From Bifidobacterium moraviense (GTDB lineage: Bacteria; Actinomycetota; Actinomycetes; Actinomycetales; Bifidobacteriaceae): 64,000 bases of DNA. The stretch lies in assembly GCF_012932365.1 (NCBI RefSeq), contig NZ_JAAIIH010000002.1:1-64000 (forward strand). Reading direction: 5' to 3'. This document shows, piece after piece, positions 8,048-16,399 of this stretch. The position numbers were made by a program, and so were the translations under genes. The notes beneath the pieces were generated by a model, which ran no database searches, was not told where the DNA came from, and was given only the letters and a program-made list of their open reading frames with translations. Within the stretch, counting starts at the first letter, position 1. Each line of letters opens with the position of its first letter.

Positions 8048-9025
8048 TCAGTAGTGGATGTACTGGAAGTCGTGCACGTTGGTGAAGGTGCGGCTGAACG
8101 TCCTGCCGTTGTAGGAGGCGCCGCACTCCGACGTGGTGACGGAGCCGTCCGGGTTGATGGCCTCCACGATGGCCACGTGGCCGTACGCGGAGCTGGAGCC
8201 CTCCTGCCCCTGGCGGAAGACCATGATGTCGCCCACGTTGCGCGGGGTGTCGTCCACCCAGTAGCCGAGCGAGCGGGCGCTGTCCGCCCACATGTAACCG
8301 TTGCCGTAGTGCGAGCCGACCGGCAGGTTCAGCTCGTGGCGGCGCAGATACACCCACCACGTGCACTGGGAGAAGGAATAGGTACTGCCGTAGTCCTGCG
8401 TGTCGTGGTTCGGGTTGAATCCGGCGGGGATGTCCGCGGCGTTGACGTCCATCAGCGCGGCCACGGTGGCGTTGTCCGCCTTGGACTTGGACATCTGGCT
8501 GACGTCGAGGTCGGTGCTCTCCTCGCCCAGGGACCACGAGCCGTTGGTGCCGGAATCCTGCGCGGAGCCGTCGGCCGCGACGGAGTCCTGCGGCTGGTCG
8601 CCGTCGACGTTCGAGGCGTCGATCACGTCGGACGTGGCGATGCCCGCCTCGGCGAGCGCCTTGCGGACCTGGGAACGGGAGGCCTCGCCGTCGGTGACGG
8701 CGGGCGTGAAGACCTGGGAGCTGGTGGCCTGCGGCTGGGGGTCGGCCACGGAGACGGCGCGCTGGGCGGGGCCCGCCAGGGCCACTGCGCCCGCAGCGGT
8801 GCCGAACAGCGCGGCGAGCGCGGTGCCCGCCATGACGTGGTTCCTGCGTGCGGATGCCTTGGCGGCCTCACGCATGGCACGACGGCTCTGGGGCGCCACT
8901 TCGTTGAGACGGGCGGCCAGCGCGGCATCCACCGCGGGCGCGAACAGCGACTCGGACTTCCCGGCGGGCATGCCCGCGCGCTCGGCGCGTGCGACCCTGG
9001 GGGCCTTATGCGCTGCATGCCTCAT
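8048..9025 (-). CDS. Secreted CHAP-domain peptidoglycan hydrolase
   Basis: A 325-residue protein with a basic N-terminus, a membrane or signal segment near residues 68-90, a long polar linker and a C-terminal CHAP domain. The domain has the nucleophile in QCTWWVYLRR and the catalytic His in YGHVAIVEAI, and ends at the last residue. CHAP enzymes act as amidases or endopeptidases on peptidoglycan. An AAGGAG site nine bases upstream selects the ATG at 9025 over an in-frame TTG. It heads a cluster with the two NlpC/P60 genes on the same strand. Confidence 0.86.
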   Translation of the reverse strand: MRHAAHKAPRVARAERAGMPAGKSESLFAPAVDAALAARLNEVAPQSRRAMREAAKASARRNHVMAGTALAALFGTAAGAVALAGPAQRAVSVADPQPQATSSQVFTPAVTDGEASRSQVRKALAEAGIATSDVIDASNVDGDQPQDSVAADGSAQDSGTNGSWSLGEESTDLDVSQMSKSKADNATVAALMDVNAADIPAGFNPNHDTQDYGSTYSFSQCTWWVYLRRHELNLPVGSHYGNGYMWADSARSLGYWVDDTPRNVGDIMVFRQGQEGSSSAYGHVAIVEAINPDGSVTTSECGASYNGRTFSRTFTNVHDFQYIHY

Positions 9026-9212
9026 AAACAATCACTCCTTGAACGGTGGACGGGGACGCCTCACACCCTCCGGGCGTCACACAACCATCACACTGTCCGC
9101 TACCCTACACCGTCGCCTTGCGTTTCGTCCAGTCGCCCGGCGATTGCCCGCGCGTTCCATAATATGCGCCTCCCCCTTCCCGCGATCGCGCGCACTGATT
9201 ACTGTGGTGGGC

Positions 9213-10355
9213 ATGACAACCTCATTGACGATCCCCGTTTCGTTGCTCCCGGAGGACGGCCGCTTCGGCTCCGGACCGAGCAAGATCCGCCCCGAGCAGG
9301 TGGCGGCGCTCGAGGCCGGCGGCAGGACGCTGCTGGGCACCTCGCACCGTCAGCCGCCCGTGAAGCATCTGGTCGCCTCCATCCGCGAGGGGCTGGCCGC
9401 GTTCTTCTCCATGCCCGACGACTACGAGATCGCGCTGGGCAACGGCGGCGCCAGCGCCTTCTGGGAGGTGGCGTGCGCCTCGCTGATCAACCGCCGCGCC
9501 GCGTTCGGCTGTTACGGCTCGTTCAGCCGCAAGTTCGCGCAGTCGGCGGAGAACGCGCCGTTCCTGGAGACCCCGGTGATCTATGAGAGCGAACCCGGCA
9601 CCTGCCGCGTGCCCGACCTCACCGACGACGTGGACGCCTACTGCTGGGCGCACGACGAGACCTCCACCGGCGTGGAGGCTCCGATCCGCCGCGTCCCCGG
9701 CAGCGCGGAGCAGGGCGCGCTCACGCTCATCGACGCCACCAGCGCCGCCGGCGCGCTCAGGGTGGACGTGCGCGAGACGGACGCCTACTACTTCTCCCCG
9801 CAGAAGGCCTTCGGCGCGGACGGCGGCCTGTGGGTGGCCGTTCTCTCCCCCGCCGCCGTGGAGCGCGCGGAATCCGTGGAACGCTCGGCGAAGCTGCCCG
9901 GCGCGCGCCGCTGGGTGCCGCCGTTCCTCTCGCTCACCACGGCGCTGTCCAACTCGCGCAAGGACCAGACGCTGAACACGCCCGCCGTGGCCACGCTCAT
10001 CATGATGGAGAACCAAGTGCGCTGGCTCAACGACAACGGCGGCATGGCCTGGGCCACGGCACGCTGCGCCAAGTCGGCGTCGCTGCTGTACGACTGGGCC
10101 GAGCGGAGCGACTACGCCACCCCGTTCGTCAAGGACCCGACGATCCGCTCGCATTCGGTGGTCACCGTGGATCTGGACGATTCCGTCAACGCCGCCCAGG
10201 TGGTGGCGCTGCTGCGCGAGAACGGCATCGTCGACACGTTCGCCTACCGCAAGCTGGGCCGCAACCAGCTGCGCGTGGGCGTCTTCCCGTCGGTCGAGCC
10301 GTCCGACGTGGCGGCGCTCACGCAGTGCGTCGACTACGTCGTCGAGCACCTGTGA
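9213..10355 (+). CDS. serC: Phosphoserine aminotransferase
   Basis: The 380-residue class-V aminotransferase converts 3-phosphohydroxypyruvate and glutamate to phosphoserine in serine (and pyridoxal) synthesis. The N-terminal FGSGPSKIRPEQ and the PLP-lysine segment YYFSPQKAFGADGG (Lys near residue 198) are diagnostic. HRQPPVKHL matches the substrate loop of the actinobacterial form. GGTGGGC precedes the ATG. It is convergent with manA across a shared terminator. Confidence 0.92.
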   Translation: MTTSLTIPVSLLPEDGRFGSGPSKIRPEQVAALEAGGRTLLGTSHRQPPVKHLVASIREGLAAFFSMPDDYEIALGNGGASAFWEVACASLINRRAAFGCYGSFSRKFAQSAENAPFLETPVIYESEPGTCRVPDLTDDVDAYCWAHDETSTGVEAPIRRVPGSAEQGALTLIDATSAAGALRVDVRETDAYYFSPQKAFGADGGLWVAVLSPAAVERAESVERSAKLPGARRWVPPFLSLTTALSNSRKDQTLNTPAVATLIMMENQVRWLNDNGGMAWATARCAKSASLLYDWAERSDYATPFVKDPTIRSHSVVTVDLDDSVNAAQVVALLRENGIVDTFAYRKLGRNQLRVGVFPSVEPSDVAALTQCVDYVVEHL

Positions 10356-10391
10356 CGAACGCCCGCCGGTCGCCCGCGCGGGCATGACCAG

Positions 10392-10443
10392 GGCCCGGTC
10401 GGATCGTTCCCGAGGAATCGGGGCGCGCTCCGACCGGGCCTTC
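10392..10443. terminator. Bidirectional terminator between serC and manA
   Basis: Arms GGCCCGGTCGGA (10392-10403) and TCCGACCGGGCC (10429-10440) are perfectly complementary and lie between two converging stop codons. Confidence 0.7.
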
Positions 10444-10513
10444 GCATATCCGGGCGTATCCGGTCGCATCCGGCACCGTGCGAGACGGGATCCGACCCGG
10501 AGCGCGGCACGGC

Positions 10514-11968
10514 TCAGAACGGCGTGGAGGCCAGCAGGAACGCGCCGGGCCCGTCGCCGTCGACGTCCACGGCGCCCGCGCGGGCCGGCACGAACACCGC
10601 CTGCCCCCGCGTCAGCGTGCGTGCGCCTTCGCCGTCGCGCACGCGCACGCTTCCGGAGCAGCACAGCACCACGCGGGGCGCGTGCGCGGGCAGCGCGATC
10701 CGCTGCGGCAGCAGATCCGGACCGGGCAGACGGTGCGGGTCCGGCCACGCGCCATGCCAGCCGTAGCGCTCCGCGAGGCGGCGCAGCAGCGTCCACGGCG
10801 TCGCCTCGCCCACGTGCCCGTACGCCAGCATGTATTCGCCGAGCTTGGGACGGTAGGTCACCAGATCGCGGGCGATGCGCGCGCCGAGCATCCGCGAGCG
10901 AGGATCGATGGGAGCGCCCGGCGCGCAGTCCAGATTGAGCAGCAGGTTGCCGATGTCCTTGTGCTTGGGCGTCATGCCGGCGCGCAGCACATTGTCCGAA
11001 TTCGTCATGATCTCCGCGGCCATGCCGTGCAGATAGGCGTGCGGAGTGCCGGCCGGGATGAACACCGACTCGCCCGCCTCCAGACGCACCGGATTCATCA
11101 TGAGCAGCGCGAGCACGCTGGGATCCCCGGGAAACGCCGCGGCGGCCCTGGCGGCGTCGTCCAGCGCGAAGGCCGCGCGGGACGCATCGGCGCCCGGCGC
11201 CCCGAATCTCGCCGAGGCACGTCCCAGCGCCTCGGCGATGCCGTCGCCGGAAGCGGCGGGAGCGGTCACGGCCGCATGGAACGCGCGGAACAGCGCCTTG
11301 TGCGAGATGGGCCACGTCAGCGCGGCGGGCGGCATCATGCGGTCCGCCGCGTCGGTCGCGGAGGTCGCATCGCCGCGCAGCGCCGCGAGCATGAGGCGCG
11401 CCACGGGATGATCGACCGTCTCGAGGACCCCGCGCGTCTCGTCGAGCGGCATGAACCCCACCGCCGCCTCGAACGGCTCGAGCGCCACCACCATCTCGTG
11501 CTTGGCGAGCGCGTCCCGGAACGAGCGTTCGGGAGCGTCCTGCGGGATGCCGGCGGCCTGCTCGCGGTTGAAGCCGGCGCGCGCCCGGAAGTCGACCGGA
11601 TGGACCTGCAGCGACAGCGGGATGCGCGCCGCGATGACCTTGAACAGATACGGCAGCACCGGGCCGAACGTGCGCGACGACGCCGGCCCCACCATGCCGT
11701 CGGGATCGGAGCGGATGGCCTCGTCCAGTCCCACGAGACGGTACGCCCCCGCCTCCGTGACGTCGGGATCGGAGGCGCCGATCCCGGAGACGTCGGAGAC
11801 CGGCATGCGCAGCATGGACGGGGAACCGGCGTGCCCGGAGAACCACATCTCGGCCAGAGGGCGGCCGTCGCCCTCCCCCGAAGCCCCCTCCCCGAGGCGG
11901 AACAGCCGCTGCAGCCCGGTATGGGATCCCCACGCATAGCGCTTGGGCACGGGCTCGATCTCGATCAC
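10514..11968 (-). CDS. manA: Mannose-6-phosphate isomerase, type I
   Basis: Interconverts mannose-6-phosphate and fructose-6-phosphate. The 484-residue protein has the type-I cupin zinc site: SLQVHP supplies the first ligands, and FIPAGTPHAYL with EIMTNSDNVLRAG gives the later His and the substrate segment. The start is GTG with an AAAGGAG site eight bases before it. It is slightly longer than typical family members because of Ala-rich insertions. It could feed mannose into the fructose-6-phosphate shunt typical of bifidobacteria. Confidence 0.9.
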   Translation of the reverse strand: MIEIEPVPKRYAWGSHTGLQRLFRLGEGASGEGDGRPLAEMWFSGHAGSPSMLRMPVSDVSGIGASDPDVTEAGAYRLVGLDEAIRSDPDGMVGPASSRTFGPVLPYLFKVIAARIPLSLQVHPVDFRARAGFNREQAAGIPQDAPERSFRDALAKHEMVVALEPFEAAVGFMPLDETRGVLETVDHPVARLMLAALRGDATSATDAADRMMPPAALTWPISHKALFRAFHAAVTAPAASGDGIAEALGRASARFGAPGADASRAAFALDDAARAAAAFPGDPSVLALLMMNPVRLEAGESVFIPAGTPHAYLHGMAAEIMTNSDNVLRAGMTPKHKDIGNLLLNLDCAPGAPIDPRSRMLGARIARDLVTYRPKLGEYMLAYGHVGEATPWTLLRRLAERYGWHGAWPDPHRLPGPDLLPQRIALPAHAPRVVLCCSGSVRVRDGEGARTLTRGQAVFVPARAGAVDVDGDGPGAFLLASTPF

Positions 11969-12009
11969 GCGGAGCTCCTTTCGACCGTGACAAGCCTACC
12001 CCGCGCGCT

Positions 12010-12276
12010 ATGGTGAAGTCCATGAAGTTGGCGCCGATATTCGATCCCGCGGTGCGCAAGCCCGCCCCCAAGCCCATCCAGGTGGACCTGCAGAAGGCGT
12101 TCCTGGCCGTGACCGCCGCATGGGTCCTGGCGCTGGTGGTGGTCACCGTGCTGCTGGCGCTCGACATGTGTGGCATCCGCCCGCTCGTGGTGTGCGTGGC
12201 CGGCACCGTCATCGGCATCCTGATGCTCACGTGGGAGCACTTCCACCGCTGGGACTACCGCAGGCTCGGCCGCTAG
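12010..12276 (+). CDS. Small DUF2530-type membrane protein
   Basis: An 88-residue protein with two membrane segments (about residues 29-50 and 58-75) and a basic, aromatic C-terminus (WEHFHRWDYRRLGR). The N-terminal block KPAPKPIQVD with two helices matches DUF2530 proteins of actinobacteria, which have no known function. An internal ATG at 12022 is an alternative start. It is divergent from manA and convergent with the sensor kinase gene. Confidence 0.72.
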   Translation: MVKSMKLAPIFDPAVRKPAPKPIQVDLQKAFLAVTAAWVLALVVVTVLLALDMCGIRPLVVCVAGTVIGILMLTWEHFHRWDYRRLGR

Positions 12277-12292
12277 GCGCCCTGCCGCCGTC

Positions 12293-13549
12293 CTACTGCG
12301 CGAGCGGCAGCGTCAGGCTGAACGTGCTGCCGGCGCCGGGCATGCTCCACACCGACGCGGAGCCGTGGTGCGTCAGCGCCACGTGCTTGACCACCGCCAG
12401 GCCCAGACCGATCCCGTCGCGCGTCCTCTCGTTCTGCCGGCGGCCGCGGTAGAACCGCTCGAAGACACGCTCCTGCTCGTCCTTGGGGATGCCGCATCCC
12501 TGGTCGACCACGCGGACCACGGCGTGGCCGCCGTCCTTGGTGGGTCCCACCACCACGCTCACCGTGCCCTTGTCCGGCGAATAGGCGACCGCGTTCTCGA
12601 CGAGCTTGCCGATGGCGGCGCGGATCTGGTCGCCGTCGCCGTTGACCGTCAGATCGCCCTGGCCGCTCACGTCGAGCCTGACGCCCCGGGCCTTCGCGGA
12701 CGGCGCCATCGCGGTCACCACGTCGCGCGCCTGTCCCAGCAGCGACAGACGGTTCGCGCTCGACGCCACCACCGGCTCCTGCGCGCGGATGAGCAGCATG
12801 AGGTCCGACACCATGCGGTTCATGCGCCGTCCGATCGAACGTACCTCGTCGGCGTCCGCGGCCACGCGGTCCGCGTCGTCGCCGTGGTCCTTCAGATCGC
12901 GCGCCACGCGGTCGAGCGCGAGCGTGGGCCTGAGCATCTGCTCCGAGACGTTGACGATGAACGAGTCGCGGGTGCGGGAGAAACGCACCATGTCGCTCAC
13001 GTCGTCCAGCAGCACCACCACGAACGAGTCGCCGACCCTGCCCACCGTCACCTTGAGCCAGTTGGGACGCGACGCCCGCCTCTCGTCGGCCGCGCCCTCC
13101 TGCGCCGGGCCGGCCGTGGTGGTGGTCAGGTCGAACGTGGCCTTGCCTCCGGCCTTGCGGATGCGCCGCACCTCCTCGAGCACGCGCGGCTCCACGATCG
13201 CGTCGTCGCGCACCACGCCGAAGCGGTAGGCCTCGGGACCGCAGCGGACCACCTCGTCGTGCACGTCCACCACGACCGGGCAGATCGGCAGCATCGACAG
13301 CAGCGCGGCGGTGTCGTCGTCCAGGTCGTCGGCCTCCTCGTCGTCCGCGCCGGAACCTCGCCGATGATCCCGCGCGAACCGATGCCATCTGGCCCCCAGC
13401 ATGCTCGTCAGCGGCACGTTGCCGGTCCTGCGCACCATCGCGTCGCGCAGCGCGGCGGCGATCGCGAAGCCCAACGCCGTCGCCAGAGCCAGCCCGATCA
13501 GGCCGAACGCCACCACGATGCCGACTGAATCCCCCATATTGTTCGTCAT
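12293..13549 (-). CDS. SenX3-like sensor kinase lacking the phosphoacceptor histidine
   Basis: A 418-residue membrane protein with an N-terminal hydrophobic segment (about residues 6-30), a PAS-like middle and a C-terminal HATPase domain. The ATP site looks intact: NAVAYSP, VVDQGCGIP, ERFYRG and GIGLGLAVVK. The dimerisation helix reads NVSEQMLRPTLAL where family members read NVSHELKTPVTAL, so residue 203 is Glu (GAG, 12941-12943). The start at 13549 has GAGGG just upstream. Its position, divergent from phoU, matches SenX3 of the phosphate response. No regX3-like regulator follows. It may be a pseudokinase or a partner of another kinase. Confidence 0.8.
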   Translation of the reverse strand: MTNNMGDSVGIVVAFGLIGLALATALGFAIAAALRDAMVRRTGNVPLTSMLGARWHRFARDHRRGSGADDEEADDLDDDTAALLSMLPICPVVVDVHDEVVRCGPEAYRFGVVRDDAIVEPRVLEEVRRIRKAGGKATFDLTTTTAGPAQEGAADERRASRPNWLKVTVGRVGDSFVVVLLDDVSDMVRFSRTRDSFIVNVSEQMLRPTLALDRVARDLKDHGDDADRVAADADEVRSIGRRMNRMVSDLMLLIRAQEPVVASSANRLSLLGQARDVVTAMAPSAKARGVRLDVSGQGDLTVNGDGDQIRAAIGKLVENAVAYSPDKGTVSVVVGPTKDGGHAVVRVVDQGCGIPKDEQERVFERFYRGRRQNERTRDGIGLGLAVVKHVALTHHGSASVWSMPGAGSTFSLTLPLAQ

Positions 13550-13588
13550 GCCCTCATTGTGGCAGATGCGCCGAGGCAACACGGCCAA

Positions 13589-13626
13589 GGTGAATGGGAA
13601 GTGAACCGTCCCATGAACATTGAACG
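13589..13626. promoter_or_regulatory. Candidate PHO box between senX3-like gene and phoU
   Basis: GGTGAAT (13589-13595) and AGTGAAC (13600-13606) are spaced 11 bases apart, and two further TGAAC words follow at 13614 and 13621. On the other strand this reads GTTCACT-N4-ATTCACC, close to the direct-repeat PHO box bound by PhoP/RegX3 regulators in actinobacteria. It lies about 40 bases before the kinase start and 90 before phoU. Confidence 0.5.
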
Positions 13627-13716
13627 AACATGCCACGGCTTTTCCCGACGGGGGTGACGTCAACCGATGCGACCGAATACAATGAGATGGGTTGAACCTA
13701 CGAGGAAAGGCTGAAA

Positions 13717-14397
13717 ATGCGCGTTATTTTCAACGAGGAGATGAAGGCCGTCGCCGATGACCTCGACCGCATGGCGCAGGACGTCGCCAGGGCGATCAAG
13801 GGCGCCGGCTCGGCGCTGCTCAAGTCCGACGTCGAGGCGGCGCAGACCGTGATCGACGGCGACATCGAGATCGACGCCTTGGAGACCAGCGTCATCGACC
13901 AGTGCGTCAAGCTGCTGGCCAAGCAGAACCCGGTCGCCACCGACCTGCGCGTGGTCGTCTCCACGCTGCGTCTGGCCGCCACCTTCGAGCGCATGGGCGA
14001 TCTCGCCAAGCACGTCGCCGAGACCGCGCGCCGCACTTACCCGCAGTCCGCGCTGACCGACGAGGCCCGTCCGGTGGTGGAGCAGATGGTGGCCTTCCTG
14101 GACAAGACCGCCGACCGTCTGCCCGCAATGCTCTCCGACCGCGACACCAAGGTGGCCGAGCAGGTCATCCTGGACGACGACAAGCTGGACGAGCTGCATC
14201 ACCAGACCTTCGACATCATGCTGTCCGACAACTACGACGGCGACAAGCAGCACATCATCGATCTGGTGCTCGTCGGCCGCTTCCTGGAGCGTCTGGGCGA
14301 CCACTCCGTGTCCGCCGCCCGCCGCGTGGTGTACATCGTCTCCGGCTTCGATCCGAGCAAGAAGCCCGGTCCGGACGAGGGCACCGACATCGACTGA
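13717..14397 (+). CDS. phoU: Phosphate signalling protein PhoU
   Basis: A 226-residue all-helical cytoplasmic protein with two PhoU repeats. The first contains VIDGDIEIDALE and ATDLRVVVSTLRLAATFERMGD, the second the shorter VLVGRFLERLGDHSVSAARRVVY; the E-x2-(R/G)xxD metal-binding motifs are present in both. PhoU damps the Pho response by linking Pst transport to the sensor kinase. The Pst transporter is not in the window. A GAGGAAAGG site precedes the ATG, and a strong terminator follows. Confidence 0.93.
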   Translation: MRVIFNEEMKAVADDLDRMAQDVARAIKGAGSALLKSDVEAAQTVIDGDIEIDALETSVIDQCVKLLAKQNPVATDLRVVVSTLRLAATFERMGDLAKHVAETARRTYPQSALTDEARPVVEQMVAFLDKTADRLPAMLSDRDTKVAEQVILDDDKLDELHHQTFDIMLSDNYDGDKQHIIDLVLVGRFLERLGDHSVSAARRVVYIVSGFDPSKKPGPDEGTDID

Positions 14398-14439
14398 CGT
14401 CGACCGACCCGCATCGGCGCTTCCGCGCCCTGCGCCGCA

Positions 14440-14476
14440 GGGGCGTGCCGGGATTCCGTTCCCGGCACGCCCCTTT
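14440..14476 (+). terminator. Terminator of phoU
   Basis: A perfect 13-bp GC-rich stem (14440-14452 with 14461-14473) with an eight-base loop, followed by TTTC, 43 bases after the phoU stop. Confidence 0.75.
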
Positions 14477-14603
14477 CGCATGTCCGCACATCGGGCCCAT
14501 CCGCGTGGCGACGCGCTTGTCCATGCCGTGGCGGTTTACTACACAGCGGCGTCCTCGGCCTCGCGGACCGTCGCGTCACGTCACGGCGTACGCGGACGAC
14601 GGC

Positions 14604-14635
14604 GTGTATGGACGACAACGTGTATGGACGACAAC
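14604..14635. repeat. Exact 16-bp tandem duplication upstream of the MATE gene
   Basis: GTGTATGGACGACAAC occurs twice head to tail (14604-14619, 14620-14635) in the leader of the exporter gene, flanked on both sides by CGCGGACGAC. It lies between any upstream promoter and the ribosome binding site. Confidence 0.6.
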
Positions 14636-14672
14636 GCGGACGACGACCATTTTCGGAAAGGACGACACGACC

Positions 14673-16085
14673 ATGGACAGCGAACTGTTCGACAGGGCAC
14701 CCATCCCCAAGGCATACTTCAGTCTGGCGATGCCGGTGGTCATGAGCATGCTCGTCACGCTCGTGTACAACATGGTCGACACGTACTTCATCGCCCACAC
14801 CGGCGATGCGAACATGGTGGCGGGCGTCTCCATCTCGGCGCCGGTGTTCATGGTGATGATCGCCATCGGCGACATCTTCGGCCTCGGCGGCAGCTCGGTC
14901 ATCTCCCGGCTCTTCGGGCAGCGGCGCTACGACGACGGCAGGCGTCTGAGCGTGTTCTGCTTCTACGGCTCGGCGCTCATCGGCGCGGCGATTCTGGTGC
15001 TGGGCCTCGCGTTCCGCGATCCGATCCTCGCCATGCTCGGCGCGAACGAAGGCACGTGGGCGCACGCCTCCGCCTACTACACGTGGATCATCATCGGCTC
15101 GCCGCTCATCATCGTCTCGATGACGCCGGTCAACCAGCTGCGCACCGAAGGCCACGCCGTGCCGTCCATGATCGGCCAGATCGCCGGCACCGTGCTCAAC
15201 ATCATCCTCAACCCGCTGTTCATCCACGTGTTCGGCTGGGGCGCGGGCGGCTCGGCGTTCGCCACCGTGCTCGCCAACGTGTGCACCGACGCCTATCTGG
15301 TGTGGTTCCTGCTGCGCCGCAGCCAGAACCTGTCGGTCGACCCGCGACTCATGGTCCGCCGCGCAGCGGACAACGTCGCACGCCGCGCGCGCCTGCGCCT
15401 CGACATCACCGGCGCCGAGCTGCGCGACATCCTCGTCATCGGCATCCCGTCCGCCGTCACCAACCTCACGCAGAGCTTCGGCATCGTCATGGTGAACCTG
15501 TATCTGCTGCCCTACGGCAACGACCCGGTGGCGGCCATGGGCATCGCACTCAAGGTCGTGATGATCGCCGTCTCGGTGTTCGTGGGCTTCGCGTTCGGCG
15601 CGCAGGCGCTCATCGGCTACAACTACGGCGCGCGCAACATGACGCGGCTCGCCGGAATCCTGCGCTTCTCGTACCTGTTCCTCAGCGGGTTCGCGATCGT
15701 CATGACCGTGCTGCTCAGCGTCTTCGACCGCAAGCTCATGGGCTTCTTCATCAGCGACGCGCGCATCATCGACCTCGGCGCGGGCATGCTGCGCGTGCAG
15801 CTGCTCAGTCTGGTGTGCGTGGGCATCGTCATGGTGACCACGTGCACGTTCCAGTCCACCGGCAAGGCGCTGGGCGCGTTCATCCTGTCGATCAACCGGC
15901 AGGGCGTGGTGCTGGTGCTCGTGCTCGTCGTGGCCTCGCGCGTGGCCGGCTACGCCGGCGTGATCGCCGCGCAGGCCGTCGCCGACCTCATCACGGCGAT
16001 CATGGCGGGCGTGCTGTTCTTCGCCATGCTGCCCGAGCTGCGGGGAGCCGGTGCCGGCGCGCCGAAGGAATACGCCGCGCGATGA
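14673..16085 (+). CDS. MATE-family multidrug/cation efflux transporter
   Basis: A 470-residue membrane protein with about 12 transmembrane segments in two homologous halves. The opening VVMSMLVTLVYNMVDTYFI and the FGLGGSSVISRLFGQ loop are typical MATE signatures. The equivalent loop in the second half is FGAQALIGYNYGARN. Members expel organic cations or drugs using Na+ or H+ gradients; the substrate cannot be inferred. A GGAAAGG site precedes the ATG. It is monocistronic. Confidence 0.9.
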   Translation: MDSELFDRAPIPKAYFSLAMPVVMSMLVTLVYNMVDTYFIAHTGDANMVAGVSISAPVFMVMIAIGDIFGLGGSSVISRLFGQRRYDDGRRLSVFCFYGSALIGAAILVLGLAFRDPILAMLGANEGTWAHASAYYTWIIIGSPLIIVSMTPVNQLRTEGHAVPSMIGQIAGTVLNIILNPLFIHVFGWGAGGSAFATVLANVCTDAYLVWFLLRRSQNLSVDPRLMVRRAADNVARRARLRLDITGAELRDILVIGIPSAVTNLTQSFGIVMVNLYLLPYGNDPVAAMGIALKVVMIAVSVFVGFAFGAQALIGYNYGARNMTRLAGILRFSYLFLSGFAIVMTVLLSVFDRKLMGFFISDARIIDLGAGMLRVQLLSLVCVGIVMVTTCTFQSTGKALGAFILSINRQGVVLVLVLVVASRVAGYAGVIAAQAVADLITAIMAGVLFFAMLPELRGAGAGAPKEYAAR

Positions 16086-16386
16086 CGGGCGGCACGGCAT
16101 GGCACGACGCTGCATGGCACGATGAACGCAGCACCGAGCGCAGCGCCAGTGGGAGTCGGCACTGACAGGCGCCGACGCATCGGAACGGAGGCGTATCTGC
16201 GGAGTCAGGGGCAGATTCGGCGATCCGCACGCAGGTATCTGCAGAGTCAGGGTGCCCGGAACGGCGTATCCCCGGTGTCCGGCACCGGAATTCCGCGGTT
16301 TTCAGCGGTCCGTATCCGGGATATCCGGCTTCGAGGCACCCTGACTCCGCAGATATCTGCGCGCAAAGTCGAAAAACTACCCCTGA
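16086..16386. other. Intergenic stretch occupied by repeat element A2
   Basis: Apart from about 100 bases of filler with repeated GGCACGGCATGGCACG-like words near 16088-16125, this gap is filled by the family A element. No coding sequence is supportable. Confidence 0.6.
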
Positions 16387-16399
16387 CTATGCAGATACC
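16193..16399. repeat. Nested inverted-repeat element, family A copy 2
   Basis: Same plan and length as the copy at 4507: two TATCTGCRGAGTCAGGG words in the left arm, two in the right arm as reverse complement, and an unrelated centre. Its right end runs into the 3' end of the MFS gene and supplies that gene's stop codon. Confidence 0.82.

Noticed and set aside
9222..12230. 1002-codon minus-strand open frame across serC and manA
   Set aside because: It crosses two clear genes in other frames and both strands' terminator. Its composition (Arg/Gly/Ala-rich) and lack of motifs mark it as a shadow.
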